Shown here: piece after piece, positions 1 to 6,245 of the stretch | How positions within the stretch are numbered: position 1 is the stretch's first letter | How the letters are laid out: every line of letters starts with the position of its first letter | Origin: Pseudomonadota bacterium | GTDB taxonomy: Bacteria; Pseudomonadota; Alphaproteobacteria; Rhizobiales; Xanthobacteraceae | Direction of reading: 5' to 3' | Assembly (NCBI GenBank): GCA_021779635.1 | Contig: JAJYAH010000292.1 | Location: forward strand, 1-8,164 | Length of the DNA: 8,164 nt | Program-made: the position numbers and the translations under genes | Notes under the pieces: generated by a model | Told to the model about the DNA's origin: nothing | What the model saw: only the letters and a program-made list of their open reading frames with translations | Databases searched by the model: none

Positions 1-749
1 TCCACGACCGAATCGCCGACCGGCAGCCGCCGCACCAGCCGTTGCGCCGTGATCAGGATGTCGGCGCTCATCGAAGCCTTGGCGAGCGTCTCCTCGGCGC
101 CGGTGGTTTCGAACAGGATGCGCCGTTCGGCGTCGCGATCCGGATAATCGACGTCAATTTCCATCAGGAAGCGATCGAGCTGCGCTTCCGGCAGCGGGTA
201 GGTGCCTTCCTGCTCCAGCGGATTTTGCGTGGCCAGCACATGGAACGGCTTCGGCAGATCGTGGCGCGCGCCGGCGACGGTGATGTGCTGTTCCTGCATG
301 GCCTGCAGCAGCGCCGATTGGGTGCGCGGGCTTGCGCGGTTGATTTCGTCGGCCATCAAAAGCTGGGCGAACACCGGTCCGGAGATGAAACGGAACGACC
401 GCTTGCCGGTGCTGCTCTCGTCCAGCACCTCGGCGCCTAGAATGTCCGAGGGCATCAGGTCCGGCGTGAACTGGATGCGCTTGGCGTCGAGCCCGAGCGT
501 AATCCCGAGGGTTTCGACCAGCTTGGTCTTGGCAAGACCGGGAACGCCGATCAGAAGCGCATGACCGCCGGACAGGATCGTCACCAGGGTATTTTCAACC
601 ACCCGGTCCTGACCAAAGATAACGGTGGAAATCGCTTCCCTGGCGGCACGGATTTGACCGGCAACCTGCTCGGCCGAGCGGACGATTACGTCCTCAAGTT
701 TTTCGACGCCGTTTGTCCCAGCAACGTTAGCCATCTCTACGCCCGTCAT
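1..749 (-). CDS. MoxR-family AAA+ ATPase (3' end outside the window)
   Basis: This is an ATPase of the MoxR/RavA branch of AAA+ proteins. Such proteins usually act as chaperones or activators for metal-enzyme, cell-envelope or von Willebrand-domain partners. The minus strand translates without a stop from ATG at 749-747 to the window edge, giving 249 complete residues. Visible motifs are the Walker A loop GVPGLAKT (68-75), Walker B LLMADEIN (130-137, with D134 and E135), the MoxR signature around TQSALLQAMQE (143-153), sensor-1-like ATQNP (173-177) and YPLPEAQLDRF (184-194). The first ATG is preferred over a second at 734 because AAGGAG lies 6 nt upstream. The C-terminal lid of the usual roughly 330-residue protein is missing only because the window ends. 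In many alphaproteobacteria moxR is followed by DUF58 and membrane vWA-type genes; those would lie beyond the left edge and cannot be seen. Family assignment is firm; the substrate is unknown. Confidence 0.95.
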   Translation of the reverse strand, partial: MTGVEMANVAGTNGVEKLEDVIVRSAEQVAGQIRAAREAISTVIFGQDRVVENTLVTILSGGHALLIGVPGLAKTKLVETLGITLGLDAKRIQFTPDLMPSDILGAEVLDESSTGKRSFRFISGPVFAQLLMADEINRASPRTQSALLQAMQEQHITVAGARHDLPKPFHVLATQNPLEQEGTYPLPEAQLDRFLMEIDVDYPDRDAERRILFETTGAEETLAKASMSADILITAQRLVRRLPVGDSVV

Positions 750-977
750 CGGTCACTCCTTGCCTGAAACGCCGCCGCTTGCGTCGTCATGCCACCAACC
801 CCATGCTAAACTTATGCGAAGGGCATGTATTCGTTGAATTAAACTATCCCCACATTATCGGGGTTTCGGGGTAAGAACGGCATCACGAAGTGGCGACTTT
901 TGCTTCGGGTTTCACGCTTGATCCGGTCCGAAGACGTGCACCAATCATGCCAAACAAGATCAGAGTCAGGGCAAACA
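750..977. promoter_or_regulatory. Divergent intergenic region between the moxR-type gene and the DUF1285 gene
   Basis: The flanking genes point away from each other, so promoters for both are expected here. A stretch around 805-860 is clearly richer in A and T than its surroundings (for example TTGAATTAAACTAT at 834-847), which would suit a promoter. I could not find a well-spaced -35/-10 pair on either strand. A small dyad, CCCC at 848-851 and GGGG at 860-863, is too short to interpret. No ORF here looks real. The presence of promoters is inferred from gene orientation, not from a recognised motif. Confidence 0.45.
756..761 (-). promoter_or_regulatory. Shine-Dalgarno AAGGAG of the moxR-type gene
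   Basis: The minus strand reads AAGGAG, followed by 6 nt and the ATG at 749-747. This strong site decides the start in favour of 749 over the in-frame ATG at 734. Confidence 0.75.
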
Positions 978-1580
978 ATGGCGAAGCAAGGGCAGACACC
1001 CAATCAGGGCCTCGACGGGCTGACCGCCGCCGCCAGGGACGCTGCGACCGCCGGCAAGGGCCTGCCGCCTGTGCATTTGTGGAATCCGCCGTTCTGCGGC
1101 GATCTCGACATGCGAATCGCCAGCGATGGCACGTGGTTCTACATGGGCACCCCGATCGGCCGCCCGGCGCTGGTGCGCCTGTTTTCAACGATACTCAAGC
1201 GCGAGGACGGCAAGCACTTTCTCGTGACTCCGGTCGAGAAGGTCGGCATCCGGGTCGACGATGCGCCATTCCTCGCGGTCGAGATGCAGCAGGAAACCGA
1301 TGGGCGGGACCGGCTGCTGCGGTTCCGCACCAACGTAGACGACTGGGTGCCATGCGATTCCGGGCACCGGCTGCGGTTCGAGGCGGCCGCCGACGGGGGG
1401 CTCACGCCCTATCTTCACGTCCGCGCCGATCTGTGGGCCAAGGTCACGCGCGCGCTTTACTACGATCTGGTTGACATGGGCGAGGAGCGGATGGTCGATA
1501 GTCGCCCCATGTTCGGGGTCGCATCGGCAGGCGAGTTTTTTGCGATGGCGGATGCCGAACAGGTGAGGGGCGCGCTTTGA
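978..1580 (+). CDS. DUF1285 family protein
   Basis: This 200-residue protein of unknown function belongs to DUF1285, a family common in Alphaproteobacteria and some other Proteobacteria. The recognisable core runs from PPVHLWNPPFCGDLDMRI (30-47) through DGTWFYMGTPIGRPALVRLF (50-69) to the LTPYLHVRADLWAKVTRALY stretch (142-161). It has no signal peptide or membrane segment, so it is probably cytosolic. The frame is open upstream to a TTG at 900, but that extension does not resemble the family and has no clear ribosome site. ATG 978, preceded by CAGGG and near the conserved core, is the better start. The stop overlaps the TTG start of the following Nudix gene (TTGA), which suggests coupled translation. 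No catalytic residues are known to me for this family, so I give no biochemical function. Confidence 0.88.
   Translation: MAKQGQTPNQGLDGLTAAARDAATAGKGLPPVHLWNPPFCGDLDMRIASDGTWFYMGTPIGRPALVRLFSTILKREDGKHFLVTPVEKVGIRVDDAPFLAVEMQQETDGRDRLLRFRTNVDDWVPCDSGHRLRFEAAADGGLTPYLHVRADLWAKVTRALYYDLVDMGEERMVDSRPMFGVASAGEFFAMADAEQVRGAL
1565..1570 (+). promoter_or_regulatory. Ribosome binding site GAGGGG supporting a TTG start
   Basis: GAGGGG lies 6 nt before the TTG at 1577 and inside the end of the DUF1285 gene. The in-frame ATG at 1589 would be 18 nt away, too far. This supports the TTG start and the 4-base overlap. Confidence 0.6.
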
Positions 1581-2248
1581 ACGAGCCGATGCTGAAGACC
1601 GAACCCGCTGCGATCAGTTCGGCGGAGTTTTTCGATCGGGCCCGCGCGCGGCTGCGCTTCGACATTCCCGCCGGCCTGACCGATGCCAGCGTGGTGCCGC
1701 CGAGCGGCGATCAGGGCACCGACCGGATGCTGAAGATCATCGCGCAGGAACGGCCGATCCGTCCCGCGGCGGTGCTGATCCCGGTGGTGGATCACGCGCA
1801 ACCGACCGTGCTGTTGACGCAGCGCTCGGCGCACCTCAACGATCATGCCGGCCAGATTTCCTTCCCCGGCGGCAAGATCGATGCGACCGACGCCTCGCCG
1901 CTCGATGCCGCGCTGCGCGAGGCCGAAGAAGAGATCGGCCTCGACCGCCAGTTCATCGATCCGATCGGCTATCTCGATCTCTACGCGACCGGTTTCGGGT
2001 TTCGTATCCTGCCGACGGTGGCGCGGGTAAGGCCAGGCTTCAAACTGCGCGTCAATAAGGGCGAAGTGGACGACGCGTTCGAAGTCCCGCTGGCCTTCCT
2101 GATGGATCCCGCGAATCATCAGCTTCACCGCAAGGAATTCCGCGGCATGGAGCGCGCGTATTACGCCATGCCATTTGAGGAGCGCTATATCTGGGGCGCG
2201 ACCGCGGGGATTTTGCGCGTGCTATATGAGCGGATCTCTCTGCCATGA
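1577..2248 (+). CDS. Nudix hydrolase, CoA pyrophosphatase type (NudL-like)
   Basis: This is a 223-residue Nudix hydrolase of the CoA pyrophosphatase group, expected to cleave coenzyme A or its derivatives to 3',5'-ADP and 4'-phosphopantetheine in the cytosol. The subgroup motif LLTQRSAHLNDHAGQISFPGG (79-99) runs directly into the Nudix box GGKIDATDASPLDAALREAE (98-117), continuing EEIGL to 122. It contains the metal-binding RE...EEE pattern (R114, E115, E117-E119). The one-residue spacing change and Asp in the early part of the box are usual for this subgroup. The start is TTG at 1577, overlapping the previous stop as TTGA, with GAGGGG 6 nt upstream; the ATG at 1589 is the alternative. The stop overlaps the next start as ATGA at 2245-2248. 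Substrate is inferred from the CoA motif; other nucleotide-diphosphate substrates are possible. Confidence 0.93.
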   Translation: MNEPMLKTEPAAISSAEFFDRARARLRFDIPAGLTDASVVPPSGDQGTDRMLKIIAQERPIRPAAVLIPVVDHAQPTVLLTQRSAHLNDHAGQISFPGGKIDATDASPLDAALREAEEEIGLDRQFIDPIGYLDLYATGFGFRILPTVARVRPGFKLRVNKGEVDDAFEVPLAFLMDPANHQLHRKEFRGMERAYYAMPFEERYIWGATAGILRVLYERISLP

Positions 2249-2508
2249 TCCGTCCGGCTTTCAGCGAAGTCGGAATTTTCCTGATCCCGTTTGTGGTCTA
2301 TGCGCTGTTTTTGATCGCGACACGCTCCGGCCTGCTGGTGCAGTCGTCATGGCCGCTGCATTTGATCGGCAAACTGCTGCTCGGTTCGCTGATACTGGTC
2401 GTCATCAGTTTCATTTTGCTGGCGCATTTTTCCGGCGGGGCGCCGCATTCGACCTACATTCCCGCGCACATCGAGAACGGCAAGCTCGTTCCCGGAGTCG
2501 AAAAATGA
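2245..2508 (+). CDS. Small two-helix membrane protein, DUF6111 family
   Basis: This 87-residue inner-membrane protein resembles the alphaproteobacterial family DUF6111. Two hydrophobic segments are clear, at about 9-29 (GIFLIPFVVYALFLIA) and 42-62 (KLLLGSLILVVISFILLAH), joined by a short loop with SSWPLH. The hydrophilic tail ends with HSTYIPAHIENGKLVPGVE (68-86), which looks like the conserved signature and is more polar than a mere anchor needs. It overlaps the Nudix gene and the CCA gene by 4 bases at its two ends (ATGA both times), so all three are very likely made from one message. The function is unknown. Its position invites a link to tRNA maturation or CoA turnover, but nothing in the protein itself shows that. 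Confidence 0.85.
   Translation: MIRPAFSEVGIFLIPFVVYALFLIATRSGLLVQSSWPLHLIGKLLLGSLILVVISFILLAHFSGGAPHSTYIPAHIENGKLVPGVEK
2494..2497 (+). promoter_or_regulatory. Ribosome binding site GGAG of cca
   Basis: GGAG lies 7 nt before ATG 2505. It sets the start of the CCA-adding enzyme and rules out the much longer in-frame extension that begins near 2175. Confidence 0.6.
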
Positions 2509-3761
2509 CCGATGCGCGCGTGCTCGACGACGCGCCCTGGCTCGCCTCCGGACCGGCTGCCCGGCTGCTCGGATTGCTCAACGGCAATGGCGAGGAAGCC
2601 CGCGTGGTCGGCGGCGCGGTGCGCAACGCGCTGCTAAAGCTTCCGATCGGCGATATCGATATCGCCACCACCGCGCTGCCCGCCGAAGTGATCCGCCGCG
2701 CCCGGGCGGCCGGCATCAAGAGCGTGCCGACCGGCATCGAACACGGCACCGTGACCCTGGTCGTCGATGCCCGGCCGTTCGAGGTCACCAGCTTGCGCGA
2801 GGATACCGAGACGTTCGGCCGCAAGGCGAAGGTCGCATTCGGCCGCGACTGGGTGCGCGACGCGGAGCGGCGCGACTTCACCATCAATGGCCTGTCGGTC
2901 GATGCCGGCGGCGTCATTCACGATCACGTCGGCGGCTATGACGATCTCGTCGCAAGGCGGGTGCGCTTCATCGGCGATCCGAACCGGCGTATCGCCGAAG
3001 ATTATCTGCGCATCCTGCGGTTTTTTCGCATTCACGCCGCCTATGGCAGAGGCGAGCCCGACCGCGCGGGATACCTCGCCTGCATCGACGCGCGCGCGGG
3101 CCTTGCGACCCTGTCCGCCGAACGCGTGCGCATGGAAATGCTGAAGCTGTTGGTTGCGGAAGGTGCGGTCGGCGCGCTGGTGGCGATGGCGGATGGCGGA
3201 TTGCTGCTGTCGATTTTAGGCGGTGTCGCCTATACCGGGCCGTTTGCCGCCATGGCCGCCGCGGAGCGCTCGCTCGGACTTGAAGCTGACCCGGTTCGCC
3301 GCCTCGCCGCGCTGGGGGTCGCCGTCACCGAGGACGCGAGGCGGCTTGCGGCGCGCCTGCGGCTCAGCAACAGCGAAACCAGGGCGCTCGATTCAATGGG
3401 CCATCGCTGGTGGCGGCTCGCCGGCATGGACGAGGCGACCGCGCGGCGACGGCTCTATCGGCTCGGCGCCGACCGCTACCGCGACCGGCTGATGCTGGCA
3501 TGGGCGCGGGCAGGCGGGGCGACCCCTTCGGCGCCATGGCGTGAGCTTGCCACCCTGCCGGAGCGCTGGAGCGCGCCGAAATTTCCGCTGAAGGCGAGCG
3601 ATTTCGTCGCCCGCGGAATTGCCGAAGGCCCGGCGCTCGGCCACGTGCTCGCGCTCGCCGAAGACGCCTGGCTCGCGGCGGATTTTCCGCTCGATGAATT
3701 GGCGCTCAAGGCCATCGCCGACCAAACCGTCACCCGCTTTACCCGCGACCACAGGCTGTGA
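2505..3761 (+). CDS. cca: CCA tRNA nucleotidyltransferase
   Basis: This 418-residue class II nucleotidyltransferase adds or repairs the CCA tail at tRNA 3' ends using CTP and ATP. N-terminal catalytic motifs are in order: VGGAVRN (35-41), the metal-binding GDIDIATT (49-56, with D50 and D52), PTGIEHGTVT (75-84), EVTSLRED (93-100), RRDFTINGL (122-130), then DPNRRIAEDYLRILRFFRIHA (158-178), the neck that recognises the incoming base. The remainder is the helical tRNA-binding body. I see no HD phosphohydrolase domain, unlike the E. coli enzyme. The frame stays open upstream to about 2175, but that extra part overlaps two other genes and looks like shadow translation. ATG 2505 overlaps the DUF6111 stop as ATGA and has GGAG 7 nt upstream. 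It could be poly(A) polymerase in principle, but this organisation fits CCA addition. It is the last gene of the four-gene run. Confidence 0.94.
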   Translation: MTDARVLDDAPWLASGPAARLLGLLNGNGEEARVVGGAVRNALLKLPIGDIDIATTALPAEVIRRARAAGIKSVPTGIEHGTVTLVVDARPFEVTSLREDTETFGRKAKVAFGRDWVRDAERRDFTINGLSVDAGGVIHDHVGGYDDLVARRVRFIGDPNRRIAEDYLRILRFFRIHAAYGRGEPDRAGYLACIDARAGLATLSAERVRMEMLKLLVAEGAVGALVAMADGGLLLSILGGVAYTGPFAAMAAAERSLGLEADPVRRLAALGVAVTEDARRLAARLRLSNSETRALDSMGHRWWRLAGMDEATARRRLYRLGADRYRDRLMLAWARAGGATPSAPWRELATLPERWSAPKFPLKASDFVARGIAEGPALGHVLALAEDAWLAADFPLDELALKAIADQTVTRFTRDHRL

Positions 3762-3811
3762 GTCGTGCGGCTTCGCCGGTCTGCCGCGCCGTCGGCTCGC
3801 CACGACCCGAG
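3762..3811. terminator. Convergent gap with GC-rich dyads, possible weak bidirectional terminator
   Basis: The cca and hemF genes end facing each other across 50 bp. The gap holds a short hairpin CGGC-TTC-GCCG at 3768-3778 and a wider inverted repeat, GTCGTG at 3762-3767 with CACGAC at 3801-3806. Neither strand has the run of T expected after an intrinsic terminator, so termination here is only suggested by position and structure. Confidence 0.3.
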
Positions 3812-4699
3812 CTATGGCCATTTCACTTCGGGCGGCATCGACGACAGGATGGAATCGACATTGCCGCCGGTCTTGAGGCCGAAGGTGGTGCCGCGGTCGT
3901 AGAGCAGGTTGAATTCGACATAACGGCCGCGCCGGATCAGTTGCTCCTCGCGATCCTCCGGCGTCCAGCGCGTATTGAAATTCCTGCGCACCAGTTCGGA
4001 ATAGATCTTCAGAAACGCGCGGCCGACATTCCGGGTGAAGGCGAAGTCGGCATCCCAGTCGCCGGAATCATGGTGGTCGTAAAAAATGCCGCCGACGCCG
4101 CGGGCTTCCTTGCGATGCGGCAGGTAGAAATAGTCATCGCACCACTTCTTGTACCTGTCGTAGTCGGCCACGCTGTTGGCGCTGCTGCAAGCCGCCCGCA
4201 TCGCCGCATGAAACGCGACCGTGTCGGCGTCTTCCTGGGTCCGCCGCCGGTCGAGCACCGGGGTCAGATCCGATCCGCCGCCAAACCATGCCTTCGTCGT
4301 CACCACGAAGCGGGTGTTCATGTGCACGGCCGGAACGTGTGGGTTGCGCATATGCGCGATCACCGAAACCCCCGACGCCCAGAAACGCGGATCGTCGGCA
4401 GCGCCGGGAATCTGCGCGCGAAATTCGGGGCTGAATTCGCCGTGCACCGTCGAGCAATGCGCGCCGACTTTCTCGAACAGACGTCCGTGCATTACCGACA
4501 TCACGCCACCGCCGCCGGGCTGGCCGGTATGGTCGGTGCGTTTCCATGGCGTGCGCGCGAAACGCCCCGCGGCACCCGGATAGAGCGAGGCCGGCGCATC
4601 GTCCTCCAGGCGCTCGAAGGCCGTGCAAATGTCATCGCGCAGGGCTTCGAACCAGGTCTGTGCCCGCGCCTTGCGATCCTCGATCACGGAGATGTCCAT
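3812..4699 (-). CDS. hemF: Oxygen-dependent coproporphyrinogen III oxidase
   Basis: HemF converts coproporphyrinogen III to protoporphyrinogen IX by two oxidative decarboxylations using O2, late in heme synthesis, in the cytosol. From ATG 4699 the protein has 295 residues, close to the roughly 300 of E. coli HemF. Family motifs are [20 protein letters not shown] (112-131), GGGSDLTP (140-147), [16 protein letters not shown] (193-208) and [20 protein letters not shown] (257-276), followed by [14 protein letters not shown]. The frame also allows a TTG start at 4744, adding 15 residues of low complexity and only 4 nt after the queD stop. I prefer the ATG because the protein then begins a few residues before the conserved helix, but ribosome sites are weak at both, so the start is uncertain. 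It is the last gene of the trmL-queE-queD-hemF run. Unlike the radical SAM HemN route, this enzyme needs oxygen. Confidence 0.95.
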   Translation of the reverse strand: MDISVIEDRKARAQTWFEALRDDICTAFERLEDDAPASLYPGAAGRFARTPWKRTDHTGQPGGGGVMSVMHGRLFEKVGAHCSTVHGEFSPEFRAQIPGAADDPRFWASGVSVIAHMRNPHVPAVHMNTRFVVTTKAWFGGGSDLTPVLDRRRTQEDADTVAFHAAMRAACSSANSVADYDRYKKWCDDYFYLPHRKEARGVGGIFYDHHDSGDWDADFAFTRNVGRAFLKIYSELVRRNFNTRWTPEDREEQLIRRGRYVEFNLLYDRGTTFGLKTGGNVDSILSSMPPEVKWP

Positions 4700-4748
4700 C
4701 GGCGGCGTCGCCTTGTTGTTTGACGCGTCTTCTTCGCGCGCCAACGCT

Positions 4749-5114
4749 TTAACTCTGCGGGCCGAAATAGCTGCAGCTCTCGTTGCAACTGTCGCGGTGA
4801 ACGCTCACCCGCGTGATCGGGCCGGCGTGCTGAACCTGCTGCCAGATAAAGCGCGAAAGGTTCTCCAGCGTCGGCGGACCCAGCGCCTCGACCTTGTTGA
4901 GCAACTTGTGGTCGAGCATTTTCCGCACTTCGGCCATGCGCTGTTCGAGAAGCCCGAGGTCGAGCACCATTCCGGTTACGGGGTCGGGCAGGCCGCGCAC
5001 CGTCACCTCGGCGCGGAAGGAGTGGCCGTGGATTTCCTCGCTTGCCGAACCCAGCGTCGTTCCCGCCAGCGAATGGGCGGCCTCGAACCGGAACGATTTC
5101 GTCAATTCCCACAT
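4749..5114 (-). CDS. queD: 6-pyruvoyl-tetrahydropterin synthase family protein, QueD-like (COG0720)
   Basis: This 121-residue tunnelling-fold enzyme belongs to the QueD/PTPS family. Next to queE the natural role is making 6-carboxy-tetrahydropterin from 7,8-dihydroneopterin triphosphate for queuosine. Zinc ligands are visible: H14 in FEAAHSL, and H29 and H31 in IHGH. The acid pocket is represented by PTLEN (81-85) and E112 in CNESCSYFG (110-118). DHKLLN (68-73) is also typical. The odd point is the catalytic cysteine, expected four residues before HGH as in E. coli QueD (C27): that position is Ser25, and E26-E27 follow. PTPS-III enzymes, which serve folate synthesis, use Glu in place of this Cys, so the exact reaction is open. 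ATG 5114 has GGA 7 nt upstream; TTG 5126 is a weaker alternative. The gene begins 31 nt after queE, across a tandem duplication. Confidence 0.88.
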   Translation of the reverse strand: MWELTKSFRFEAAHSLAGTTLGSASEEIHGHSFRAEVTVRGLPDPVTGMVLDLGLLEQRMAEVRKMLDHKLLNKVEALGPPTLENLSRFIWQQVQHAGPITRVSVHRDSCNESCSYFGPQS

Positions 5115-5125
5115 CGGTAAATCCA

Positions 5126-5159
5126 AATTCTATCTGATGCCAATTCTATCTGATGCCAA
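5126..5159. repeat. Perfect 16-bp tandem duplication at the queE/queD junction
   Basis: The unit AATTCTATCTGATGCC occurs at 5126-5141 and again at 5142-5157, and the match runs two bases further (to 5159), so the array holds 2.1 identical copies. Read in the minus direction it spans the last codons and stop of queE and the spacer before queD. The stop comes from the first copy encountered, so the second copy lengthens the intergenic spacer (31 nt now, 15 nt without it) and leaves the queE protein end unchanged. Confidence 0.9.
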
Positions 5160-5778
5160 GCGTCTTGTGTGTCTGCAGGCTGAGCCGCCACTGCGGGTGG
5201 CGCAGACAATAATCCACCGCGCGCGCGGTATTCTCGATGATGTCCGGGCCGTCCATCGGCTGCAGCGAAAAGCGCTCAAAGGCCAAATCGACAAAGGCCT
5301 CGGGTGCGGCATCCGCCTGCGGATAAATCAATTTGAGCTCATGGCCTCGCCGTATCGCCAGTTCGGCGCCGGCCTTGGGGCTGACGCAGATCCAGTCCAT
5401 GCCGTCGGGCGGATCGATCGTGCCATTGGTCTCGACGCCGATGCTGAAACCGTGTCCGTGCAGCGCATCGATCAGGGCGGCATCGACCTGCAGCAACGGT
5501 TCGCCCCCGGTCAATACCACGTAGCGGTTGACGCCGGTTCCGGTCCATTGCGCGGCGATGGTGTCGGCGAGCTCCCGGGCCGAGGCATAGCGGCCGCCCA
5601 GCGTTCCGTCGGTTCCGACAAAATCGGTATCGCAAAACCGGCATGTCGCGGTGGCGCGGTCTTGCTCGCGGCCGCTCCAGAGATTGCAGCCGGAGAACCG
5701 GCAAAATACCGCGGCCCGCCCGGCATGGGCGCCTTCGCCCTGCAAGGTCAGAAAGATTTCCTTGACCGCGTAACTCAC
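5146..5778 (-). CDS. queE: 7-carboxy-7-deazaguanine synthase (radical SAM)
   Basis: QueE is a radical SAM enzyme that rearranges 6-carboxy-tetrahydropterin to 7-carboxy-7-deazaguanine, a step in queuosine and 7-deazapurine synthesis. The 210-residue protein carries the unusual cluster motif C31-x14-C46-x2-C49 (GCNLWSG to CRFCDTDF) instead of the standard CxxxCxxC; this spacing and length match the characterised Burkholderia multivorans QueE. Other landmarks are the N-terminal EIFLTLQGEGAHAG (7-20), SAM-contacting TGGEPLLQ (90-97), ETNGT (116-120) and SPKAGAEL (133-140). The GTG start at 5778 overlaps the trmL stop as GTGA, and AAGGAG sits 8 nt upstream. The queD homolog follows after a spacer that contains a tandem duplication. 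queC and the later queuosine genes are not in the window. Confidence 0.95.
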   Translation of the reverse strand: MSYAVKEIFLTLQGEGAHAGRAAVFCRFSGCNLWSGREQDRATATCRFCDTDFVGTDGTLGGRYASARELADTIAAQWTGTGVNRYVVLTGGEPLLQVDAALIDALHGHGFSIGVETNGTIDPPDGMDWICVSPKAGAELAIRRGHELKLIYPQADAAPEAFVDLAFERFSLQPMDGPDIIENTARAVDYCLRHPQWRLSLQTHKTLGIR

Positions 5779-6245
5779 CGCACCGTCTCCTTCATTGCGG
5801 GACTGGTTTGCCGCAGCGCCTCGCCTAATGCCATCGCCGCCGCGACAGCGACGTTGAGCGAGCGCAAGCCCGGCTGAATAGGGATTACCAGCCGCGCATC
5901 GGCTGCGGCGGCGACATCTTCGGGAACCCCTGCGGATTCACGCCCGAACAGCAGGATGTCGGCCGCTCCGTAGCGATAATCAAGATAGGAAAGGGTTGTC
6001 CTGGTCGTGAACAGGATCAGCCGATACCGTGTGTCGTTACGCCATTGCTCGAATTTTGACCATGAATCGTGGCGGGTAATCGTCACCTTATCCAGATAAT
6101 CCATGCCGGCCCGGCGGAAGTGCCGGTCGGATACCGGAAAGCCCGCTGGTTCGATAATGTGGGCTTGCACATTCAGGCACGCGCAAAGACGCAGAATCGT
6201 CCCGGTATTCTGGGGGATGTCGGGCTGGAAAAGTGCGATCTGCAT
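5775..6245 (-). CDS. trmL: tRNA (cytidine/uridine-34 2'-O-)-methyltransferase, SPOUT family
   Basis: TrmL uses S-adenosylmethionine to methylate the 2'-OH of the wobble nucleotide 34 in certain leucine tRNAs. The 156-residue protein is a single SPOUT (trefoil-knot) domain, about the size of E. coli TrmL (157). It begins MQIALFQPDIPQNTGTILRL (1-20), where NTGTILRL is SPOUT motif 1. Motif 2 is LLFGRESAGVP (98-108), and motif 3 is IPIQPGLRSLNVAVAAAMAL (121-140), which builds the knot and SAM pocket. HIIEPAGFP (29-37) is also typical. The frame is open upstream to 6734, but that region overlaps the leader and start of fbcF on the other strand and is not conserved-looking. ATG 6245 matches family N-termini and has GGGA 10 nt upstream; ATG 6272 would add nine residues. 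It is the first gene of a run with queE, queD and hemF, overlapping queE by 4 bases. Confidence 0.94.
   Translation of the reverse strand: MQIALFQPDIPQNTGTILRLCACLNVQAHIIEPAGFPVSDRHFRRAGMDYLDKVTITRHDSWSKFEQWRNDTRYRLILFTTRTTLSYLDYRYGAADILLFGRESAGVPEDVAAAADARLVIPIQPGLRSLNVAVAAAMALGEALRQTSPAMKETVR
5787..5792 (-). promoter_or_regulatory. Ribosome binding site AAGGAG of queE
   Basis: The minus strand reads AAGGAG 8 nt before the GTG at 5778, inside the end of trmL. It supports the GTG start and the 4-base overlap. Confidence 0.65.

Noticed and set aside
834..860. Candidate sigma-70 promoter TTGAAT with a downstream -10
   Set aside because: No acceptable -10 hexamer occurs 16-18 nt downstream; CATTAT is only 13 nt away.
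900..977. TTG start 26 codons upstream of the DUF1285 gene
   Set aside because: There is no convincing ribosome site and the added residues do not resemble the family.
2175..2504. N-terminal extension of the CCA enzyme by 110 residues
   Set aside because: It overlaps the Nudix and DUF6111 genes in another frame and looks like low-complexity shadow translation. ATG 2505 has its own ribosome site and starts at the normal place for the family.
3758..4723. Long plus-strand open frame (about 320 codons) across hemF
   Set aside because: It lies entirely antisense to hemF, which carries clear family motifs. Long antisense frames are expected in GC-rich coding DNA, and the translation shows no domain.
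4894..5877. Plus-strand frame of 327 codons across queD and queE
   Set aside because: It is antisense to two genes with clear motifs, overlaps the tandem repeat, and has no recognisable domain.
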